Assembly: GCA_963840725.1 (NCBI GenBank) | Contig: CAWIZY010000004.1 | Location: 62,001-126,000 of the forward strand | DNA from: CAVWDU01 sp963840725 | GTDB lineage: Bacteria; Pseudomonadota; Gammaproteobacteria; Pseudomonadales; Halieaceae | Direction: 5' to 3' | Length of the DNA stretch: 64,000 nucleotides | Shown: piece after piece, positions 26,444 to 35,135 of the stretch | Numbering within the stretch: the first letter of the stretch is position 1 | Layout: every line of letters starts with the position of its first letter | Program-made: the position numbers and the translations under genes | The notes under the pieces: generated by a model | What the model was told of the DNA's origin: nothing | Seen by the model: only the letters and a program-made list of their open reading frames with translations | The model's database searches: none

Positions 26444-26515
26444 CAATCACGGACTCACCAAAGCCTGTCGCCGAGCAGGCAGATCCAGAGACCGCATTAG
26501 GGGACGGAAACAACA

Positions 26516-27737
26516 ATGGCAAGCACTGCAAACAGAACCGAATTATTTACCTGGGCTGGCGTGGACAAAAACGGCCGCACCAGCAAAGGTGAAATACAGG
26601 CCGCTACGACAGCCATGGCCAAGGCGCAATTGCGACGCCAGGGCATCAATCCGAAAACAGTGCGCAAGAAAGCCAAACCCCTGTTCGGAAGCAGCGGCAA
26701 GGCGATCAAGCCGGCCGCCGTCGCTATTTTCACCCGCCAGCTGGCGACCATGATGAAAGCCGGTGTACCGCTGGTGCAGAGCTTTGATATTGTCGGTGAA
26801 GGGGTGGACAATCCGCGCATGCGGGACCTGATCGGCTCCATAAAAAACGATGTGGCTTCCGGCAGCGGTCTGGCCCCGTCACTGGCCAAGCATCCACGTT
26901 TGTTTGACGACTTGTACTGCAGCCTGGTGGGATCGGGAGAAACCTCCGGTACTCTGGAGGTCATGCTGGACCGGGTCGCGACCTACAAGGAAAAGACCGA
27001 GCAGCTGAAGGCCAAAATCAAGAAGGCGATGACCTACCCGATCGCGGTGATCGTGGTGGCCCTGGTGGTTACGGCGATCCTGCTGATCAAAGTGGTACCC
27101 CAATTTGCGGAAACCTTCACCAGCTTCGGTTCCGACCTCCCTGCCTTTACCCTGTTTGTGCTGTCGATATCCGACTTTGTGCAGGAGTGGTGGTTGATTA
27201 TTCTGGGAGCCATCATCGGCCTGATTTATCTGTTTAAGGAAGCGAGGCACCGCTCGGTGGCTTTCGCGGAGTGGCTGGACAAGGTACTGCTGAAAACGCC
27301 CATTTTTGGCGGCATCATTCACGACTCGGTAGTGGCGCGTTTTTCCCGAACCCTGGCGACCACTTTCGCCGCAGGCGTGCCGCTGGTTGAGGCCCTGGAA
27401 TCAACCGCCGGCGCCGCCGGTAACTCGGTCTACTCCAAGGCCATTTTGCAAATCCGTGACGATGTCACCACGGGCACCACGCTCTACAATGCGATCAAGG
27501 CAACCGGTTTGTTTCCCAACATGCTGCTGCAGATGGTGTCCATCGGTGAAGAGTCCGGTGCTCTCGATGAGATGTTGGACAAGGTCGCAACACACTATGA
27601 AGAACCAGGTCGACAATGCGGTGGACAGCCTGAGTTCCCTGATGGAGCCGATGATCATGTCGATACTCGGTGTGTTGGTCGGTGGCCTGATGATCGCCAT
27701 GTACCTGCCCATATTCATGCTCGGCTCAGTAGTCTGA
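26516..27737 (+). CDS. pilC: type IV pilus inner membrane platform protein PilC (one frameshift near 27603)
   Basis: Start MASTANRTELFTWAGVDKNG, then two GspF domains: IFTRQLATMMKAGVPLVQSF with GSGETSGTLEVMLDRVA, and FSRTLATTFAAGVPLVEALE with SIGEESGALDEMLDKVA. Membrane segments such as MTYPIAVIVVALVVTAILL lie between and after them. The initial frame then runs out of homology after THYEE and stops at 27757. A second frame carries the true C-terminus, VDNAVDSLSSLMEPMIMSIL through MYLPIFMLGSVV, stopping at 27737. One extra base at about 27600-27606 (GAAGAACCAGGTC) explains this. PilC connects the PilB motor to the growing pilus. Confidence 0.93.
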
Positions 27738-27753
27738 CCCGGCATCAATCACA

Positions 27754-28638
27754 GTGAGTGCCCCGGAACTGACGTCAGGGTTGCTGGCGGTCTTCGAGCA
27801 GCAGCCCTGGCTGCTCTATTCACTGCTCCTGCTGCTCGGTCTGGTCGTAGGAAGCTTTCTGAACGTTGTGGTCTACCGACTGCCCCTGATGATGGAATCG
27901 CGGTGGCGTAAAGACTGCTGTGAATTGCTGGAACTGGAAGCCGAGGAAACCGAGCGGCTGACGCTGTCCACCCCCAATTCACACTGCCCAAACTGCAAAA
28001 TGGCGATCAAACCCTGGCAGAATATACCCGTGGTGAGTTACCTGCTGCTAAGAGGCAGCTGTGCCAACTGTGGCGCCAGTATTTCACCGCGCTACCCCGT
28101 TGTGGAGGCAGCCACTGGCTTACTGACCCTCGCCCTGGGCTGCTATTTTCCGGTGTCTTTTGCGCTATTGGGCGCAGTACTACTGACCTGGTCGCTGATC
28201 ACCCTCACGCTTATCGATATCGACCATCAGTTGCTGCCCGATGATATTACGCTGCCGCTGCTCTGGCTCGGCCTGCTGTTCAACCTGGGCAATACCTACG
28301 TCAGCATTCAGGATGCGGTATTGGGCGCCATGCTGGGTTATCTGGCGCTCTGGTCCGTCTACTGGCTGTTCAAACTCCTGACAGGCAAAGAAGGTATGGG
28401 CTACGGCGACTTTAAACTGCTGGCAGCGCTGGGGGCATGGCTGGGCTGGCAGGCCCTGCCGTTGATTATCCTGCTTTCATCGCTTGTCGGCGCCGTATGC
28501 GGCATTGCCCTCATGGTCATCAAGCGACGCGGCAGGGAGATTCCAATTCCCTTCGGGCCCTACCTTGCCGCAGCGGGCTGGATCGCCCTGGTTTGGGGTG
28601 ATCAGATCATGAGCCGCTACCTTGGAACCATGACCTGA
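27754..28638 (+). CDS. pilD: prepilin peptidase / N-methyltransferase PilD
   Basis: 294 residues with a GTG start at 27754. The N-terminal GSFLNVVVYRLPLMMESRW is followed by a tetracysteine cytoplasmic domain (HCPNCKMAIKPWQN and GSCANCGASISPRYP) needed for the methyltransferase activity. Aspartyl protease residues are in LIDIDHQLLPDDITLPLLW and GMGYGDFKLLAALGAWLG (GxGD-type). There are about eight membrane segments. PilD cleaves leaders of pilins and type II secretion pseudopilins and methylates the new N-terminus. The gene ends one base into coaE (TGATG), a coupled arrangement found in many gammaproteobacteria. Confidence 0.97.
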   Translation: MSAPELTSGLLAVFEQQPWLLYSLLLLLGLVVGSFLNVVVYRLPLMMESRWRKDCCELLELEAEETERLTLSTPNSHCPNCKMAIKPWQNIPVVSYLLLRGSCANCGASISPRYPVVEAATGLLTLALGCYFPVSFALLGAVLLTWSLITLTLIDIDHQLLPDDITLPLLWLGLLFNLGNTYVSIQDAVLGAMLGYLALWSVYWLFKLLTGKEGMGYGDFKLLAALGAWLGWQALPLIILLSSLVGAVCGIALMVIKRRGREIPIPFGPYLAAAGWIALVWGDQIMSRYLGTMT

Positions 28639-29246
28639 TGCTCCTGGTGGTCGGCGTCACCGGCGGCATCGGCAGCGGCAAGTCCGCAGTCACAGAACGG
28701 TTTGAGCGGCGAGGCATTTGTGTTGTGGACGCCGACCTGGCGTCCCGTGTGGTGGTTGAACCCGGCAGACCCGCGCTGGCGAGCATTGCAGATCACTTTG
28801 GCTCCGAGATACTAAAGGCAGATGGCACTCTGGACCGCGCAGCACTGCGCAAAATCGTATTCGACGACGCATCACAGCGTGAATGGCTGGAGCAGCTGAT
28901 CCACCCTCTCATCGGCGAAGAAATTGCGCGCCAATTGCGCGCAGCGGACTCCCCCTATGTCATCCTCAGCTCTCCCCTGCTCCTGGAGACCTCACAGCAC
29001 GAGCTCGCCGATATCGTGGCGGTGGTGGATGTGCCTGAAGAGGTTCAGCTGGCTCGCGCGGTAGCGCGCGATCACAATGACGAAGCCCAGATTAGGCGCA
29101 TTATGGCGGCTCAAATATCGCGGCATGAGCGGCTTGAGAAAGCCGATATCATTATCGACAACAGCGGCGCTCTCGCCGCGCTCGATGAGCAGGTAGAGAC
29201 GCTGCACCGCCGCTTCAAGCAGGCGGCACAGGAAGCGGTGGACTGA
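28638..29246 (+). CDS. coaE: dephospho-CoA kinase
   Basis: A 202-residue P-loop kinase catalysing the last step of CoA synthesis. GVTGGIGSGKSAVTERF is the Walker A region, VVDADLASRVVVEPG the substrate-binding segment, and ASQREWLEQLIHPLI and SSPLLLET are also typical. The ATG shares a base with the pilD stop. In many relatives yacG and zapD follow coaE; here the convergent VanZ-like gene comes directly after the stop, so those two are absent from this locus. Confidence 0.96.
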   Translation: MLLVVGVTGGIGSGKSAVTERFERRGICVVDADLASRVVVEPGRPALASIADHFGSEILKADGTLDRAALRKIVFDDASQREWLEQLIHPLIGEEIARQLRAADSPYVILSSPLLLETSQHELADIVAVVDVPEEVQLARAVARDHNDEAQIRRIMAAQISRHERLEKADIIIDNSGALAALDEQVETLHRRFKQAAQEAVD

Positions 29247-29567
29247 TCAGCCGCGCACCAGCCTCGGTGCAACAAGGCCCCCGACAATCACCCCCAGCGT
29301 GTTGGCCAGGAAGTCATAGGTCGACATCATTCGATCCGGCGTTAAAGACTGGGCATACTCAAGCAGACCCCCATAGATTACGATTCCCAGGCAAAGTGCC
29401 AGGAACCCATTACCGCGCTTAGCCACGCGAAAGGCCAGAACCGCAAACAGGGCATAGCAGCTGAAATGCGCCAGCTTGTCCCATTGCCCCGGTCCAAGAT
29501 CGCCCGGGGGCAGCAGTGACAACAACGCTACCAGGGACCCGTAGCCAACAAAAACCAGCAGATTCAC
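29247..29567 (-). CDS. VanZ-like family membrane protein
   Basis: A 106-residue protein with about four hydrophobic segments. The motif DKLAHFSCYALFAVLAFRVA, then VIYGGLLEYAQSLTPDRMMS and DFLANTLGVIVGGLVA, is diagnostic of the VanZ-like family, whose cellular role is mostly unknown outside VanZ (teicoplanin resistance). It overlaps mutT by 4 bases and ends immediately beside the coaE stop. Confidence 0.85.
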   Translation of the reverse strand: MNLLVFVGYGSLVALLSLLPPGDLGPGQWDKLAHFSCYALFAVLAFRVAKRGNGFLALCLGIVIYGGLLEYAQSLTPDRMMSTYDFLANTLGVIVGGLVAPRLVRG

Positions 29568-30010
29568 TGCGCCGCGTCGGGGGTGATAGCGGTATTCGAC
29601 GCGTCTGTCAGTAACGCCCCCAGAGCATCCAGGATCGCCCGGTTGGCCGCGGGAAAGGCGTAGTCGCTCAAGTCACCCGGTTCCACCCAGGCCAGGGGTT
29701 GCGCCTCCTTGCCAACCGCCACGCCATCGAAGTCCCAAACCACGTGCACATCCAATAGCACAACCCGGTCGGGGTAGTCATGGCGAACCTCAAGGAGCGG
29801 AGAACTGCGCAGCGGCACGATATCCAGTTCCTCTTTCAATTCACGGGCCAGTGCAGCAAGCACATCTTCACCCGGCTCCACCTTGCCCCCTGGAAACTCC
29901 CACAAGCCGCCCTGGTGCGCAGCGACCGACCGCCGGGTCAGAAGTATCCGCAGCCTGTGATCCAGGACCACGCCGACCGCGACATGCACCTGCGCTCCTG
30001 TACTGTTCAT
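29564..30010 (-). CDS. mutT: 8-oxo-dGTP diphosphatase MutT
   Basis: A 148-residue Nudix hydrolase. The Nudix box reads GGKVEPGEDVLAALARELKE followed by EL (GX5EX7REUXEEXGU pattern). The N-terminal HVAVGVVLDHRLRILLTRRS matches MutT, which removes 8-oxo-dGTP from the nucleotide pool. It starts directly after the argJ stop, keeping the secA-argJ-mutT order seen in pseudomonads and other gammaproteobacteria. Confidence 0.92.
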   Translation of the reverse strand: MNSTGAQVHVAVGVVLDHRLRILLTRRSVAAHQGGLWEFPGGKVEPGEDVLAALARELKEELDIVPLRSSPLLEVRHDYPDRVVLLDVHVVWDFDGVAVGKEAQPLAWVEPGDLSDYAFPAANRAILDALGALLTDASNTAITPDAAQ

Positions 30011-31237
30011 TCAGGTCCGGTATTCCGCATTGATACGCACATAGTCGTAGGAAAAGTCAGTCGTCCAGATGGTTGCGGTAGCCTCACCGCGATGCAGCTC
30101 TACACGGATAGTGATCGCCTCCGGCGCCATGGCTTCAACGCCTCGGGCCTCACTGTAGTCTGGCGCCCGACACCCGTTTTCAGCAATCAAGAGATCGTTG
30201 AGGTAAAGTGCCACCCGAGCGACTTCCAGATCAGCCAAACCAGCGCGGCCTATAGCGGCCAGCAGCCTGCCCCAGTTGGGGTCGGAGGCAAACAGTGCGG
30301 TCTTGACCAGAGGCGAATGAGCTATGGTGTAAGCCACCTGCAGACACTCGGCCTCATCGCCCCCCCCATTCACCTGCACGGTGACAAACTTACTGGCACC
30401 CTCGCCATCGCGCACCAACCCCTGTGCCAGGCCGATGCAAACGGACTCCAGGGCGCCGCGCAGCCCGTTGTAGAGCGGCCCCTGGGCCGCATCAAGTACT
30501 GTGTTTCCTGCGCACCCCGTCGCCGCCAGGACACAGGCATCATTGGTCGAGGTGTCCCCATCGACGGATATACGGTTGAAGGACACGCTCACGGCGTCTG
30601 CCAACAGCTGCCGCAACAGCCCCGGCTCTACCGCCATGTCGGTGCCGAGGTAAGCCAGCATAGTCGCCATATCCGGCCGGAGCATACCGGCCCCCTTGGC
30701 GATACCCGTGACCGTAAAGGTGCGGTCGCCAACGCTGAACTGCTGCGACAGCCCCTTGGGTCGAGTATCGGTAGTCAGAATACCGCTGGCGGCATCGGCC
30801 CAGCCATTCCCGACCAGATCCGCCACCACCGCGGGGACCGCCGACCTGATGAGGTCCAGCGGTAACGGCTCACCAATCACACCGGTGGAGAACGGCAACA
30901 CCTCGCGGGGATCGACCCCCGTGACTGCGGCCACCGCAGCGGCGCAGGCCTGCGCATCACGCAGCCCCGCCTCGCCAGTGCCCGCATTGGCATTGCCGGT
31001 GTTAACCAGCAGGTACCGAGGCTGACCGGCACAGTGCTCCAAATGTCTGCGGGCCACCGTCACCGGTGCGGCGCAGAAGCTGTTGCGGGTGAACACCGCC
31101 GCGCACTGGCTGCCCTCGGCCAGTTCGATCAGCACCAGGTCTTTGCGCCCGGGTGTTTTAATCCCAGCCGAGACCGTTCCAAGTCGTATACCAGGCACGG
31201 CAGCGAGGGGCGGCAGCGTATCGTTACCTACGGCCAT
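30011..31237 (-). CDS. argJ: bifunctional ornithine acetyltransferase / N-acetylglutamate synthase ArgJ
   Basis: 408 residues from ATG 31237 (MAVGNDTLPPLAAVPGIRLG); the frame is open further upstream but runs through the inverted-repeat element and part of secA. Conserved: FTRNSFCAAPVTVARRHL, LVNTGNANAGTGEAGLRDA, SVGDRTFTVTGIAKGAGMLR, and the autocleavage region PDMATMLAYLGTD whose Thr becomes the beta-chain nucleophile. It also has FNRISVDGDTSTNDACVLAAT and a C-terminal DFSYDYVRINAEYRT. ArgJ transfers acetyl from N-acetylornithine to glutamate in the cyclic arginine pathway. It sits in secA-argJ-mutT order. Confidence 0.95.
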   Translation of the reverse strand: MAVGNDTLPPLAAVPGIRLGTVSAGIKTPGRKDLVLIELAEGSQCAAVFTRNSFCAAPVTVARRHLEHCAGQPRYLLVNTGNANAGTGEAGLRDAQACAAAVAAVTGVDPREVLPFSTGVIGEPLPLDLIRSAVPAVVADLVGNGWADAASGILTTDTRPKGLSQQFSVGDRTFTVTGIAKGAGMLRPDMATMLAYLGTDMAVEPGLLRQLLADAVSVSFNRISVDGDTSTNDACVLAATGCAGNTVLDAAQGPLYNGLRGALESVCIGLAQGLVRDGEGASKFVTVQVNGGGDEAECLQVAYTIAHSPLVKTALFASDPNWGRLLAAIGRAGLADLEVARVALYLNDLLIAENGCRAPDYSEARGVEAMAPEAITIRVELHRGEATATIWTTDFSYDYVRINAEYRT

Positions 31238-31253
31238 TTCAGGTCTCCGGGCG

Positions 31254-31333
31254 AGGGCACCTCTGAACAGTAGCGCCTTGATTGCGGGTTTGCCTGAAAG
31301 CCTGAGTGCATTGCCATTGTTCAGAGGTGCCCT
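31254..31333. mobile_element. 80-bp MITE-like element with 16-bp terminal inverted repeats
   Basis: AGGGCACCTCTGAACA (31254-31269) and its exact complement TGTTCAGAGGTGCCCT (31318-31333) flank a 48-base core between secA and argJ. The right end reaches into the secA stop codon (31332-31334). The arm-to-loop proportions are wrong for an intrinsic terminator and no T-run is present. A miniature inverted-repeat element, a solo insertion-sequence remnant or a REP-like unit are possible. No clear target duplication was seen and no second copy was noticed in the window. Confidence 0.6.
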
Positions 31334-34037
31334 AGATCTTACCGTGACAATGTTTGAACTTCTTGCCGCTGCCACAGTGGCAGGGCTCATTACGACCCAG
31401 TTTAGGCCCTTCGCGGGTAAACGTTTGGGGCGCCTCAGGAAGCCCACCGGGTCCGGCTTCCGCAGTACCCGCCTCGGCGGCCATCGCTGTCGCCGCAGCG
31501 TGCTGAAAGGCGAGTTTCTCCCTCTCCGCCGCCTCTCGGCGCTGACTCTCAATAAGAGCGGCCTCGTCCTCTCTCTGCACCTGGACATGACTCAGGAATT
31601 TCACGACCTCGTACTTCAGGCTACTCAGCAAGCGCTCAAACAGTTCAAAAGACTCCCGTTTGTATTCCTGCTTGGGATTCTTTTGTGCGTAGGCGCGCAG
31701 ATGAATGCCCTGACGCAAGTGATCCATGGTCGCCAGGTGCTCCTTCCATAGCGTGTCCAGCACCTGAAGCATGATCTGCTTCTCCAGTTTGCGCATATCG
31801 GGACCGACCGCTTCACATTTCTGGTCATAGGCAGTCTGGATCTCGCTGCAAATCCGCTCGCGCAGGCCCTCCTCGTGCAGATTGTCGTCACCGTCCAGCC
31901 ACTCCTGCAGCGGCAATGCAAGGTTAAATTCCGCCTCGATTTGCTTCTCCAGTCCCGGCACATCCCACTGTTCCTCGACGCTCATGGGGGGGATGAACCC
32001 GTCAATGGCGTCGTTCACCACATCGCGCCGGATCGCCGTCACCATTTCTGAGATATCCGACTCGCTCAGCAACTCATTGCGCTGATTGTAAATAATCTGG
32101 CGTTGATCATTCGCGACATCATCATATTCCAGCAGTTGCTTGCGGATATCAAAATTGCGCCCCTCAACCTTGCGCTGCGCTTTTTCGATCGCATTGGTCA
32201 CCATCCGGTGTTCAATGGCCTCGCCCTTCTCCATGCCCAGAGCCTGCATAAAGGATTTGACCCGGTCGGATGCGAAGATTCGCATCAGATTGTCTTCAAG
32301 TGACAGGTAAAAACGCGACACCCCGGGGTCACCCTGACGCCCCGCCCGGCCACGCAACTGATTGTCTATACGCCGGGACTCGTGACGTTCCGTGCCCAGA
32401 ATATGCAGGCCACCCGCTTCGATAACCGTCCGGTGCCTGGCTTTCCACTCTTCCTGCAGCCGGGCAACAACGGCTTCATCGTGCTTGCCTACACTTTTCA
32501 GCTCCGCTTCCAGATTCCCGCCGAGCACGATATCGGTACCTCGCCCGGCCATATTGGTGGCGATGGTCACCACGCCGGGGCGGCCCGCCTGAGCGATGAT
32601 TTCCGCCTCTTGCTCGTGGTATTTGGCATTGAGGACCTTGTGGTCTATTTTTTCCTGCCGGAAGTAGTTGGACAACTGCTCCGAGGTCTCTACCGAGGCG
32701 GTACCAACCAGTACCGGGGCGCCTTTTTCCGTGCACGCCTTCACATCCTGCACAATGGCATCGAACTTCTCTTCCCGGGACAGATAGACCAGATCGTTGA
32801 GGTCGTCGCGCTGTTGGGCGACATTGGTCGGAATCACCAGCACCTCCAGACCGTAGATCTGGCGGAATTCAAAGGCCTCGGTATCAGCCGTACCGGTCAT
32901 CCCTGCCAGCTTCTCGTAGAGCCGGAAATAATTCTGAAAGGTGGTCGAGGCCAGAGTCTGGCTCTCACTCTGAATCGGGACCCCCTCCTTGGCCTCAATC
33001 GCCTGGTGAAGCCCCTCCGACAGACGACGGCCCGCCATGGTGCGACCCGTATGCTCGTCGATGAGCACCACCTGCCCGTCCTGCACGATATATTCCACGT
33101 CACGATGGAACAGCGCGTGTGCCCGCAGGCCGGAGTTCACGTGGTGGAGCAGATTGAGGTTCGTGGCCGCGTAAAGACTGTCCTCCTCCGGCAACAGGCC
33201 CGCCTCGTGCAGCATGTTCTCAATGAACTCATGCCCGTCCTCGGTCAGCTCGACCTGACGTTGTTTCTCATCGACGGTGTAGTGCCCGGCCGTGCCCTCA
33301 GTATCCAATATGAGCGAGGGCACCAGCTTATTGATGCGCTTGTAGAGTTCCGAGCTATCCTCGGATGCACCGGAGATAATCAGCGGTGTGCGGGCCTCAT
33401 CAATCAGAATCGAATCGACCTCGTCAACGATGGCAAAGTTGAGGTCTCCCTGCATGCGGTCAGCCTGGCTGAACGCCATATTGTCGCGCAGATAGTCAAA
33501 GCCGAACTCGTTGTTGGTACCGTAAATAATGTCGGCGCCATACGCCGCCCGCTTCTGTTCATGGGACTGGCCCGACTTGACCACACCAACGCTGACACCG
33601 AGAAAGTTATAGAGCGGTTCCATCCAGGCGGCGTCACGTGCCGCCAGGTAATCGTTGACCGTGATCAGGTGGACACTTTTTCCGGCCAGCGCATTCAGAT
33701 AAGCCGGCAGCGTAGCGACCAAAGTCTTACCCTCACCCGTGCGCATCTCGGCGATTTTGCCCTCATGCAGGGCCATTCCGCCGATCAACTGTACATCGAA
33801 ATGACGCATGCCCATAACCCGGTCGCCAGCCTCACGGGCAACAGCAAAGGCTTCGGGCAGGATGGCGTCCAGAGTAGCTCCCTCCTGCAGCCGCTTTCGA
33901 AACTCCGCACTCTTGGCGGCCAGTTGTTCGTCGTCCAGCGCTTTGATGGTGTCAGTAAAACCGTTGATCTGCTTGACGACCTTGCCAAGGCGCTTCAGCT
34001 CCCTCGCATTGCGAGTGCCAAAAATTTTCTTCAACAC
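31332..34037 (-). CDS. secA: protein translocase ATPase SecA
   Basis: 901 residues, the full length for a gammaproteobacterial SecA. Start MLKKIFGTRNARELKRL; Walker A in EMRTGEGKTLVATLPAYLNA; DEAD-like NFAIVDEVDSILIDEARTPL; helicase half with VTIATNMAGRGTDIVLGG and QLRGRAGRQGDPG. The C-terminus carries the SEC-C zinc motif CHCGSGKKFKHCHGKI used for SecB and phospholipid binding. It drives post-translational export through SecYEG. The stop codon abuts the 80-bp inverted-repeat element. Upstream is an M23 peptidase gene instead of secM. Confidence 0.98.
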   Translation of the reverse strand: MLKKIFGTRNARELKRLGKVVKQINGFTDTIKALDDEQLAAKSAEFRKRLQEGATLDAILPEAFAVAREAGDRVMGMRHFDVQLIGGMALHEGKIAEMRTGEGKTLVATLPAYLNALAGKSVHLITVNDYLAARDAAWMEPLYNFLGVSVGVVKSGQSHEQKRAAYGADIIYGTNNEFGFDYLRDNMAFSQADRMQGDLNFAIVDEVDSILIDEARTPLIISGASEDSSELYKRINKLVPSLILDTEGTAGHYTVDEKQRQVELTEDGHEFIENMLHEAGLLPEEDSLYAATNLNLLHHVNSGLRAHALFHRDVEYIVQDGQVVLIDEHTGRTMAGRRLSEGLHQAIEAKEGVPIQSESQTLASTTFQNYFRLYEKLAGMTGTADTEAFEFRQIYGLEVLVIPTNVAQQRDDLNDLVYLSREEKFDAIVQDVKACTEKGAPVLVGTASVETSEQLSNYFRQEKIDHKVLNAKYHEQEAEIIAQAGRPGVVTIATNMAGRGTDIVLGGNLEAELKSVGKHDEAVVARLQEEWKARHRTVIEAGGLHILGTERHESRRIDNQLRGRAGRQGDPGVSRFYLSLEDNLMRIFASDRVKSFMQALGMEKGEAIEHRMVTNAIEKAQRKVEGRNFDIRKQLLEYDDVANDQRQIIYNQRNELLSESDISEMVTAIRRDVVNDAIDGFIPPMSVEEQWDVPGLEKQIEAEFNLALPLQEWLDGDDNLHEEGLRERICSEIQTAYDQKCEAVGPDMRKLEKQIMLQVLDTLWKEHLATMDHLRQGIHLRAYAQKNPKQEYKRESFELFERLLSSLKYEVVKFLSHVQVQREDEAALIESQRREAAEREKLAFQHAAATAMAAEAGTAEAGPGGLPEAPQTFTREGPKLGRNEPCHCGSGKKFKHCHGKI

Positions 34038-34128
34038 AGGGTATACCTCGAAATAATGTTCTGGAGACCGCAGGCGAGCCCATTGGGGAGCAGCGGCAGA
34101 AATAAAGGCGTAATAAGGGGGACGCTAT

Positions 34129-35058
34129 TCAGCGCCGGGTGCGGGCCACATAGCTGGAGGGGTCGACCGGGCGGCCGTGCTTGTAGACTTCAAAGTGCAC
34201 ATGGGCACCTGTGGAACGACCGCTGTTTCCCATCAAAGCGATGCTTTCGCCCTTGCGCACCACGTCACCGGGCTTCACCAGGTTTTCCTGGTTGTGAGCA
34301 TAGCGGGTAACGAAGCCTTCACCATGGGCTATCTCTACCAACTCGCCGTAGCCAGACCGGACACCCGCCCAGGTGACTACGCCCGCAGCCACCGCCAGCA
34401 CCTCAGAGCCCTCACGCCCGGCGAAGTCGATGCCGTGATGGATGGCGGGCTTCCCGGTGAAGGGATCGGTGCGTTGGCCAAAGTGGGAAGAGATCCAGCC
34501 TTTGGCAACGGGTCGGCCGGAGAGCCAGGCCTGATCGTCGAGCTTGCGGTGTGTGAGCAGGGATTCGAGAATGTCCAGCTGCTGCTGCCGGTCATTGAGG
34601 CGGTCACTGAAATGAGCCAATTCAGTGCCCAGATCCAGGGCGCGGAAGTCGACGGTCTCGGCCCCCGCGATCGGGCCACCCAGGGCCGGGGGCTGGCTGA
34701 AGTCGAACTCACCGTCCTCTAACCCTGCCATGGCCGTGAGGTGCTGGCCCAGCGCATCTAGCCGGGTCATTCTGGCCTGCAACTGGGCCAGGCCCAGAGT
34801 CATTGCCTGAGCCTTGCGTACCGCCTGTGTCTGCAGCTGCGCCAGCTCATCGGCCTGCTGGTCCAGCTCCTTCTGCAAGCTGTCCAGCGCAGCCCCACGC
34901 ATGGAGCGGACTTCGCTCTCCAGCCCCGCCACATAGCCAGCCGCGAGCATCCCCAGAGGCAGCCCCAGGCAACACAGGGAGAGCAAGGCAAGCGACCATC
35001 GCCCCAGTTCAAAGGTGCGCGAGTCGTCCTGCTTGCGATTGACGACGATTACTTTCAT
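34129..35058 (-). CDS. M23 family metallopeptidase (LytM domain)
   Basis: 309 residues from ATG 35058 (MKVIVVNRKQDDSRTFELG); the longer frame to 35118 is less likely. One N-terminal membrane helix (SLALLSLCCLGLPLGMLAAG) is followed by a coiled coil (SLQKELDQQADELAQLQTQ). The C-terminal LytM domain has the zinc-site patterns HHGIDFAGREG and GAHVHFEVYKHGRPVDP. Both the HxxxD and HxH motifs are intact, so it may be an active periplasmic endopeptidase rather than an EnvC/NlpD-type degenerate activator. It is located between lpxC and secA, where E. coli has secM. Confidence 0.9.
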   Translation of the reverse strand: MKVIVVNRKQDDSRTFELGRWSLALLSLCCLGLPLGMLAAGYVAGLESEVRSMRGAALDSLQKELDQQADELAQLQTQAVRKAQAMTLGLAQLQARMTRLDALGQHLTAMAGLEDGEFDFSQPPALGGPIAGAETVDFRALDLGTELAHFSDRLNDRQQQLDILESLLTHRKLDDQAWLSGRPVAKGWISSHFGQRTDPFTGKPAIHHGIDFAGREGSEVLAVAAGVVTWAGVRSGYGELVEIAHGEGFVTRYAHNQENLVKPGDVVRKGESIALMGNSGRSTGAHVHFEVYKHGRPVDPSSYVARTRR

Positions 35059-35135
35059 CAGGAAACGCGTGTGATTCTCAGGGCGCGCACTATGCCACAA
35101 AAGCGCCCGGGACGCCATGGCCCACGCGGCTTTGC

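Noticed and set aside
29780..30865. 361-residue plus-strand open frame
   Set aside because: It is antisense to mutT and argJ, with no coherent domain.
31238..31588. N-terminal extension of ArgJ
   Set aside because: It reads through the inverted-repeat element and antisense-like secA sequence; the conserved ArgJ start is at 31237.
32382..34310. 642-residue plus-strand open frame
   Set aside because: It is the antisense shadow of secA; the minus strand is a full-length, motif-complete SecA.
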